Part shown: piece after piece, positions 57,981 to 64,000 of the stretch
Layout of the letters: the number at the start of each line of letters is the position of its first letter
How positions within the stretch are numbered: position 1 is the first letter of the stretch
NCBI RefSeq assembly: GCF_007997305.1
Contig: NZ_VORZ01000001.1
Span: forward strand, 310,001 to 374,000
DNA length: 64,000 bases
Source of the DNA: Psychrobacter frigidicola
GTDB lineage: Bacteria; Pseudomonadota; Gammaproteobacteria; Pseudomonadales; Moraxellaceae
Direction of reading: 5' to 3'
Translations under genes and position numbers: made by a program
Notes under the pieces: model-generated
The model's input: the letters and a program-made list of their open reading frames with translations, nothing else
Database searches by the model: none
What the model was told of the DNA's origin: nothing

Positions 57981-58421
57981 ATGAGTCAAGCCAATCAACA
58001 AACTGCTTATGACGATAATAATATCTTTGCCAAAATGCTTAATGGTGATATTCCTTGCCACAAGGTTTATGAAGATGACAAAACTTTGGCCTTTATGGAC
58101 ATTATGCCGCAAGCAGAGGGTCACGTACTGGTCATTCCGAAGCAAAAAGCAGTGGATTTAAGCGATCTAGAGCCTGAATATGCTGCAGCTATACTGATGA
58201 CGTCCAAGAAAATTATGCAAGCCCAGCGCCAAGTCTTTGAGCGTGACGGTATTGTTCAGATGCAGTTAAATGGTGCACAAGCTGGACAAACGGTTTTTCA
58301 TTATCATGTGCATCTGATTCCTTCTAGTATTCATGAGCTAGGTCGTCATGCAGCTATAGAAGTCGATCATGAAAAACTGGCTGAGACTGCCAAACAACTT
58401 GCTGCTGTGATTGAGGCATAA
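57981..58421 (+). CDS. HIT-family nucleotide hydrolase (HinT-like)
   Basis: Hydrolyses AMP-lysine/phosphoramidate-type nucleotides. The histidine triad is His107, His109, His111 in FHYHVHLIP; NIFAKMLNGDIPCHKVYEDDKTLAFMDIMP is the usual N-terminus. 146 residues. Start preceded by AAAGGAACAATATA. Single gene with a terminator. Confidence 0.93.
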   Translation: MSQANQQTAYDDNNIFAKMLNGDIPCHKVYEDDKTLAFMDIMPQAEGHVLVIPKQKAVDLSDLEPEYAAAILMTSKKIMQAQRQVFERDGIVQMQLNGAQAGQTVFHYHVHLIPSSIHELGRHAAIEVDHEKLAETAKQLAAVIEA

Positions 58422-58516
58422 CTTAATAATGTTATAATTGCGAATAATATGACCGTTTTTTTAAAGGGTTTTAGTAAAATAATCTAAGTTTTTTAATGCT
58501 TCTAACTACTTATTAA

Positions 58517-58543
58517 AAGGCAACCAGCAAGTTGCCTTTTTTA
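58517..58543 (+). terminator. HIT gene terminator
   Basis: AAAAGGCAAC / GTTGCCTTTT with a short loop and T tract. Confidence 0.85.
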
Positions 58544-58810
58544 TTGCTTGGTAATAGTCATGTAATAAACGTTAAAATAATGTTACAAACTGACGGTAAT
58601 CCTAGGGTTTGTAAATAGTTTGTGGTAAACAGTACTTCTATTTGGGCGTTGTTGCTTATTTTGACATTGTCGCTCATTCCACTTCAGCGTTTTAAACGAA
58701 ACCTCGCTTTTACAAACTTTGAGAATACTTTAATTTTTTGAGGATATATCTTTTTAAGAGGCTAGTTTTAAGAGTCTATTTAAGGTGTCCGTTTTAATGA
58801 GAACATCTTT
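58544..58810. other. Leader of the first BCCT gene
   Basis: No gene; likely carries osmotic control of betT, but no site is identified. Confidence 0.4.
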
Positions 58811-60859
58811 ATGAAGAGTACATCATCCCGTTCTACTATCTTATTACCGGTATTTTTACCCGCAGCGGCCATCATGTTGTTGCTAGTGATTGGCACTGCC
58901 GTTAATCCTGAAGCTGCTGGCGAGCTATTCGGTACCGTTCTGAATTTTACCACCGATACTTTCGGTTGGTTTTATATGTTGGCAGTGGCCATATTCCTCA
59001 TGTTTATTATCTATCTGGCATTTTCGCCTTATGGCAATATTAAGCTAGGGCCTGACCATGCCGAAGCTGAATATAAGTTTCTTGAATGGTTTGCGATGCT
59101 GTTTTCGGCAGGTTACGGGATAGCCTTGCTGTTTTACGGGGTAGCAGAGCCAGTAATTCACTTTGCCAGTCCACCGTTATCGACACCGCAAACCATTGGG
59201 GCAGCAAAAGAAGCGATGCAAATTGCCTATTTTCACTGGGGCTTTCATATTTGGGCGATTTACGGGGTGGTAGGCTTGTCACTGGCGTATTTCGCTTTTC
59301 GTCATGGCTTGCCGCTGTCGGTGCGCTCAACGCTATATCCATTAATAGGCGATAGGATTTATGGTCCTATAGGCCATACCGTTGATGTATTTGCCATTGT
59401 TGGTACGATGTTTGGTATCGCGACCAGTTTAGGGATTTCAGTATCGCAAATTAATGCCGGCTTAAATTATCTGCTGCCAGATATGATTCCGGTCAGTATT
59501 ACCGTACAAATTATTATCATTGTGTTGGTGACCTTAGCCGCTTTGGCATCGGTGCTGGCTGGGATGGATAAAGGTGTAAAGCGGCTATCTATTCTAAATA
59601 TGCTGTTAGCAACTGCCTTAATGCTATTTGTGTTTGTGGTAGGTCCAACCATATTTATTCTAAACGCCTTTATGGAAAATACCGGTAGTTATTTAGGCAA
59701 TATCGTTGAGCGTACGTTTAGTTTACAAGCATATCAATCAAGTGATTGGATAGGCAGTTGGACGCTATTTATCTTTGCATGGACGATTGCTTGGGCACCC
59801 TTTGTTGGACTGTTTATCGCTAAAATTAGTCGGGGTCGTACCATTCGTGAGTTTGTATTGGGTGTGATGTTAGTACCAACCTTATTTACTTTCTTCTGGT
59901 TTTCGGTATTTGGTGATACCGCGTTACATATGATTATGGTTGATGGATATGAGTCGCTGATTAGTGAGGTACAAAACAACCAAGCAATTGCGTTATTTAA
60001 ATTGCTGGAGAACTTGCCGTTTACGCAAATCGTTTCATCATTAACCGTATTATTGATTATCACCTTTTTTGTGACCTCATCAGATTCAGGTTCATTAGTC
60101 ATTGATGCCTTAGCGGCTGGCGGACGTACCGATACACCATGGTGGCAGCGTACGTTTTGGGTGGTCACTGAAGGGGCGGTCGCTGCGGCTTTACTAGTAG
60201 CGGGCGGGCTAGAAGCCTTGCAAACGGCAGCGATTGTTAGTGCTTTGCCCTTTGCTATCATTATATTGATTTCGACCTTTGGTATGTTGCGTGCGCTACG
60301 TATTGAAGGGCATCGTAATCAGAGCCTGGGTAATGACAATCATTTACCGCCGCATCTGCTGAAACTAGATGCTTGGCGCGAGCGTATTGATTATATGACT
60401 CAACAGCCAACGCGCGATAAAGTGCTTGGTTATATCAAAGGAACGGTTTTATCTTCTATGAGTGAAGTTGCTGAAAAGTTTGCCGACACAGGTTGGTTGC
60501 CTGATGTGAACTACGATGAAGTCAATGATCGTGCGGTGTTGGAATTGAGAAGTGGCGACAACGTTGAATTTTGGTATGAAGTTCGCTTATCAGAGCATGA
60601 TATTCCTGATTATTACACCGAAGATATGGCAAATAAACTGCTGCAAAAACACCATTATCGTGCTGAGGTGTATTTGCGCCGCGGCGGTCAAACCTATGAT
60701 TTATATGGTTATGAATCAGTGTCAATTATTAATGACATTATTGATCAGTTTGAGAAATATCTACACTTCGTCAATATATCGCCAGATATTTTACCATGGC
60801 GCATGCAAGAGCATGATGATGATATTACGCTAGAGCAGGGCAGTGTGTTTGATAAATAG
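58811..60859 (+). CDS. betT: BCCT choline/betaine transporter, BetT-type (copy 1)
   Basis: Twelve-helix Na+- or proton-coupled uptake of choline or glycine betaine for osmoprotection. The WTLFIFAWTIAWAPFVGLFIAKISRGRTIREF stretch is the BCCT signature; GMDKGVKRLSILN and TSSDSGSLVIDALAAGG are also conserved. 682 residues with a C-terminal cytoplasmic domain of about 170 residues, as in E. coli BetT, which serves osmosensing. Highly similar to the next gene over its whole length, so a tandem duplication. Confidence 0.92.
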   Translation: MKSTSSRSTILLPVFLPAAAIMLLLVIGTAVNPEAAGELFGTVLNFTTDTFGWFYMLAVAIFLMFIIYLAFSPYGNIKLGPDHAEAEYKFLEWFAMLFSAGYGIALLFYGVAEPVIHFASPPLSTPQTIGAAKEAMQIAYFHWGFHIWAIYGVVGLSLAYFAFRHGLPLSVRSTLYPLIGDRIYGPIGHTVDVFAIVGTMFGIATSLGISVSQINAGLNYLLPDMIPVSITVQIIIIVLVTLAALASVLAGMDKGVKRLSILNMLLATALMLFVFVVGPTIFILNAFMENTGSYLGNIVERTFSLQAYQSSDWIGSWTLFIFAWTIAWAPFVGLFIAKISRGRTIREFVLGVMLVPTLFTFFWFSVFGDTALHMIMVDGYESLISEVQNNQAIALFKLLENLPFTQIVSSLTVLLIITFFVTSSDSGSLVIDALAAGGRTDTPWWQRTFWVVTEGAVAAALLVAGGLEALQTAAIVSALPFAIIILISTFGMLRALRIEGHRNQSLGNDNHLPPHLLKLDAWRERIDYMTQQPTRDKVLGYIKGTVLSSMSEVAEKFADTGWLPDVNYDEVNDRAVLELRSGDNVEFWYEVRLSEHDIPDYYTEDMANKLLQKHHYRAEVYLRRGGQTYDLYGYESVSIINDIIDQFEKYLHFVNISPDILPWRMQEHDDDITLEQGSVFDK

Positions 60860-60934
60860 CTATTCCACCAAGGTATGATTGAATTGATTTCTTTGAAACT
60901 TTAGTATTAAATAGCTGGTTTTTTCAATGCACAA

Positions 60935-60963
60935 TGAGGGCAGCTGATAAGTTGCCTTTTTTG
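60935..60963 (+). terminator. Weak terminator between the betT copies
   Basis: GGGCAGC / GTTGCCT stem with two wobble pairs and a T run. Confidence 0.5.
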
Positions 60964-61122
60964 TTGGGTGGTAGTAGTACTATTTCCAATTTATATCAGC
61001 CGCGCCTATTTTCGACCATCAAATAGGCTTTTATACTTTAACTTTTACACTTGAAAAAGAAACTTTCTAGAGACTAATATTAAAAGCCTGTTTGAAGAGT
61101 TTTATTTCTGCGAGACCCACTT

Positions 61123-63168
61123 ATGAGTAAACTTCCGCGCTCAACTATTCTGCTGCCCGTATTTGTACCGGCAGCAGTCATTATTATATTACTGGTTGTT
61201 GGCACCTCTATCAATCCTGAAGCCGCTGGCGCGTTATTTGCAGACGTGCTTAGTTTTATGACCGATACCTTTGGCTGGTTTTATATGCTGGCAACGGCAT
61301 TGTTTTTAATGTTTATTATTACGTTGGCATTTTCGCCTTATGGTAGCATTAAGCTGGGGCCCGATCATTCAGAGCCTGAATATAAATTTGGCGAATGGTT
61401 TGCGATGCTGTTCTCAGCTGGTTACGGTATTGCCTTATTGTTCTTCGGGGTTGCAGAGCCGGTGCTACATTTTGCCAGTCCGCCACTCTCAGACCCGCAG
61501 ACTATTCAGGCGGCAAAAGAGGCGATGCAGATTGCTTATTTTCACTGGGGTTTTCATATTTGGGGCATTAATGCTACGGTCGCATTAACACTAGCTTATT
61601 TTTCATTCCGTCATGGACTGCCATTGTCCATGCGCTCAACTTTGTATCCTATCATTGGCGATAAAATTTACGGCCCTATTGGGCATACAGTGGATGTGTT
61701 TGCAATTTTGGGCACAATGTTTGGTCTAGCAACCAGTTTAGGTATTTCTGTCTCACAAATTAATGCAGGTTTAAACTACCTACTACCTGATTTGATTCCG
61801 GTTAATAACACGGTACAGGTCATAGCTATTGCACTTATTACCGCAGCGGCATTGGTATCAGTGCTTGCTGGAATGGATAAAGGCGTGAAGCGGCTGTCTA
61901 TCTTAAATATGGGACTGGCAACTGCGCTGATGTTATTCGTATTTATCGTTGGCCCAACCATATTTATTTTGAATGCCTTCATGGAAAATACGGGTAGTTA
62001 TTTAGGCAACCTTGTTGAGCGCACTTTTAGCTTACAGGCTTATCAGCTCAGCGACTGGATTAGTAACTGGACACTATTTATTTTTGCATGGACGATTTCT
62101 TGGGCGCCTTTCGTAGGGCTATTTATTGCGAAAATTAGCCGTGGTCGCACTATCCGTGAATTCATTGTCGGTGTGATGTTAGTCCCGACCATTTTTACCT
62201 TCTTTTGGTTTGCCGTGTTTGGTGATACGGCACTACATATGATTATGATTGACGGCTATACCTCATTGATCACTGATGTACAAGACAATCAAGCAATTGC
62301 GTTATTTAAATTATTAGAAAGACTACCTTTCACCCAGATTGTATCTTCACTTGCAGTGCTTCTTATTGTTACTTTCTTTATCACCTCGTCAGATTCAGGC
62401 TCATTGGTTATTGATTCGCTTGCCGCAGGTGGTCGCAGTGATACACCAGCATGGCAACGCACCTTTTGGGTAGTGACCGAGGGGTTGGTCGCTTCTGTAT
62501 TGTTACTTGCAGGGGGACTGACGGCGTTGCAAACCGCTGCTATTGTCAGTGCGCTGCCGTTTGCAATTATTATGCTGATGGCGATGTTTGGCATGTGGAA
62601 GGCTCTACGAATTGAAGGGCATCGCAATCAAAGTTTAGGCAATAATAATAGGATACCGCCACATCTACTCAAGGCCTCATCGTGGCGTGACCGGATTGAT
62701 TATCTTAACGATCAACCAACGCGTGATAAGGTTTTAAACTATATTAAAGAGACAGTGATGCCATCAATGGTTGAAGTGTCTACTAAGTTTGCAGAAACGG
62801 GCTGGATAACTGAGGTCAACTATGACGCAGTCAATAATCGTGTGGTGTTGGAGCTACAACGCGGCGATGATGTTGAGTTTTGGTATGAAGTTCGTTTATC
62901 TGAGCATGAGGCACCAGATTATTATACTGAAGAGGGTGCGGATGAATTGGCGCAGCAGCACGATCATCGCGCTGAGGTGTACCTGCGCCGTGGTGGCCAA
63001 ACCTATGATCTATATGGTTACGAATCTGAGGCAGTTAACAATGACATTATTGATCAGTTTGAGAAATACTTACACTTCATAAATATCTCACCAGATACTT
63101 TGCCGTGGCGTATGCAGGAGCACGATGATGATATTACGCTTGAGCAGGGCAGTGTGTTTGATAAGTAA
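61123..63168 (+). CDS. betT: BCCT choline/betaine transporter, BetT-type (copy 2)
   Basis: 681 residues, one codon shorter than copy 1 and nearly collinear with it. BCCT signature WTLFIFAWTISWAPFVGLFIAKISRGR, same C-terminal osmosensory extension ending EHDDDITLEQGSVFDK in both. Differences concentrate in the helix at residues 137-150 (INATVALTLAYFSF against IYGVVGLSLAYFAF) and in the cytoplasmic domain. These may give different substrate affinity. No betIBA genes are nearby. Confidence 0.92.
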   Translation: MSKLPRSTILLPVFVPAAVIIILLVVGTSINPEAAGALFADVLSFMTDTFGWFYMLATALFLMFIITLAFSPYGSIKLGPDHSEPEYKFGEWFAMLFSAGYGIALLFFGVAEPVLHFASPPLSDPQTIQAAKEAMQIAYFHWGFHIWGINATVALTLAYFSFRHGLPLSMRSTLYPIIGDKIYGPIGHTVDVFAILGTMFGLATSLGISVSQINAGLNYLLPDLIPVNNTVQVIAIALITAAALVSVLAGMDKGVKRLSILNMGLATALMLFVFIVGPTIFILNAFMENTGSYLGNLVERTFSLQAYQLSDWISNWTLFIFAWTISWAPFVGLFIAKISRGRTIREFIVGVMLVPTIFTFFWFAVFGDTALHMIMIDGYTSLITDVQDNQAIALFKLLERLPFTQIVSSLAVLLIVTFFITSSDSGSLVIDSLAAGGRSDTPAWQRTFWVVTEGLVASVLLLAGGLTALQTAAIVSALPFAIIMLMAMFGMWKALRIEGHRNQSLGNNNRIPPHLLKASSWRDRIDYLNDQPTRDKVLNYIKETVMPSMVEVSTKFAETGWITEVNYDAVNNRVVLELQRGDDVEFWYEVRLSEHEAPDYYTEEGADELAQQHDHRAEVYLRRGGQTYDLYGYESEAVNNDIIDQFEKYLHFINISPDTLPWRMQEHDDDITLEQGSVFDK

Positions 63169-63213
63169 GTTATTCAGGTTAAGCGCTTGCAATATGCGTA
63201 CGAATGCTTAGAA

Positions 63214-63250
63214 TAACGGCTTGTTTTTATTACAAATCAAGCCGTTTTTT
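63214..63250 (+). terminator. Terminator overlapping the dusB leader
   Basis: AACGGCTTG / CAAGCCGTT around about 14 bases, followed by a run of T that touches the dusB ATG. Confidence 0.8.
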
Positions 63251-64000
63251 ATGTCTATCAAGCCTTTATTTTTACCCTCATCTCTGTCAGCATCCGATCA
63301 TCCTTTATTACAGCCATTAATAATTGGCGGATTAACGATTGAAAATCGCCTGATCGTGGCGCCGATGGCAGGGGTAACTGATAACCCATTTCGTAGATTG
63401 TGTAAATCATTTGGTGCAGGTCATGCCGTCAGCGAAATGATTATTGCGGATACCGCGCTTTATGCACGTAAAAAGTCCTTATATCGTGCTAACTTTGATA
63501 ATGAAATAGCGCCTATTTCCGCACAAATTGCTGGCGCAGAACCCGATAAATTAGCTGAAGCCGCCCGCTATCAAATTGATAATGGGGCGCAGATTATTGA
63601 TATTAATATGGGTTGCCCGGCCAAAAAAGTCTGCCGTAAGCTGGCAGGTTCAGCACTATTGCAAGATGAGGATTTGGTGGCGCGTTTGCTTGACACCGCC
63701 GTCAATGCCGTTGATGCCCCCGTAACATTAAAAACAAGACTGGGTTACGAGAATGGGCGTGAGAATATTTTGCGTATTGCGCGTCGAGCGGAGCAAGCAG
63801 GTATTGCCGCCATTGCCATTCATGGGCGTACCCGCGAAGATATGTATACTGGGGAGGCGCGTTATGATTTAATACGTGAAGTGAAAGAAAGTGTCAGTAT
63901 TCCGGTGATTGCCAATGGCGATATTGATAGCGCGCAAAAAGCACAGCGTGTCTATGAGTTAACGGGATGTGATGCGGTCATGATAGGGCGCGCCGCACAA
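63251..64000 (+). CDS. dusB: tRNA-dihydrouridine synthase B, 5' part
   Basis: Flavoenzyme that reduces uridine in tRNA D-loops. VAPMAGVTDNPFR and INMGCPAKKVCRKLAGSALL with catalytic Cys122, IAIHGRTREDMYTGEARYDLI and PVIANGDIDS are diagnostic. Runs off the right edge after 250 codons. The N-terminus is about 25 residues longer than E. coli DusB. The chosen ATG follows a terminator hairpin directly, without a Shine-Dalgarno. Confidence 0.93.
   Translation, partial: MSIKPLFLPSSLSASDHPLLQPLIIGGLTIENRLIVAPMAGVTDNPFRRLCKSFGAGHAVSEMIIADTALYARKKSLYRANFDNEIAPISAQIAGAEPDKLAEAARYQIDNGAQIIDINMGCPAKKVCRKLAGSALLQDEDLVARLLDTAVNAVDAPVTLKTRLGYENGRENILRIARRAEQAGIAAIAIHGRTREDMYTGEARYDLIREVKESVSIPVIANGDIDSAQKAQRVYELTGCDAVMIGRAAQ

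Overview
The window reads as a chromosomal segment of a moderately low-GC gammaproteobacterium of the Moraxellaceae, most probably Psychrobacter. The reasons are the gene order ndk-rlmN-pilF-rodZ-ispG-hisS-yfgM-bamB-der, a hisZ-purA pair, an MCR_0457-like secreted protein, tandem long-form BCCT transporters, and overall codon use and base composition. The genus call is inference from protein character and synteny, not from a search.

Layout. 1-2.2 kb: a DUF1232 protein and a Tat-exported LD-carboxypeptidase preceded by a 14-bp tandem repeat. 2.2-25.8 kb: an accessory, scarred region. At its left edge lie a tRNA-3'-end-like relic and paired TGTACTT repeats. At its right edge lie a P4-type integrase broken by a frameshift, TGTACAT repeats and tRNA-Leu(UAA). 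In between are small orphan genes, a three-gene heme-peroxidase module (unknown protein, DyP peroxidase, catalase-like protein), an AT-rich nitrilase-family enzyme, a lipoprotein that looks like two lysozyme-inhibitor domains in one chain, an IS982 transposase relic, a polyester-hydrolase (PETase/cutinase-like) gene, a leucine-rich-repeat protein, ndh, small acidic proteins, katE, an AGCS symporter, truncated genes, and an ORF that looks like an IS630 N-terminus joined to the C-terminal piece of a type I restriction HsdR subunit. 25.8-33 kb: tRNA-Leu, tRNA-Cys, folD, a di-heme oxidoreductase lipoprotein, a frameshifted RCC1-repeat lipoprotein behind a Fur box, corA and a DUF2237 gene.

33-64 kb is core-like: hisZ-purA; an LprI-like secreted protein; ndk; rlmN-pilF-rodZ-ispG-hisS-yfgM-bamB-der (cell envelope, isoprenoid and translation functions); an ArcB/BarA-like sensor kinase; a dacC remnant; surE and an NlpD-like LysM/M23 lipoprotein; a CPA1 antiporter; ilvD; a HIT hydrolase; two tandem betT-type BCCT transporters; and the 5' part of dusB, which runs off the window.

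Functional themes are oxidative-stress and heme chemistry (DyP, mini-catalase, KatE, di-heme protein), osmotic and cation homeostasis (two BCCTs, CPA1, CorA, AGCS) and envelope maintenance (LdcA, PilF, RodZ, BamB, NlpD-like, lysozyme inhibitors). The most interesting items are the PETase-like enzyme, the heme-peroxidase module with palindromic elements on both sides, the two-domain lysozyme-inhibitor-like lipoprotein and the IS630-HsdR chimera in the decayed island.
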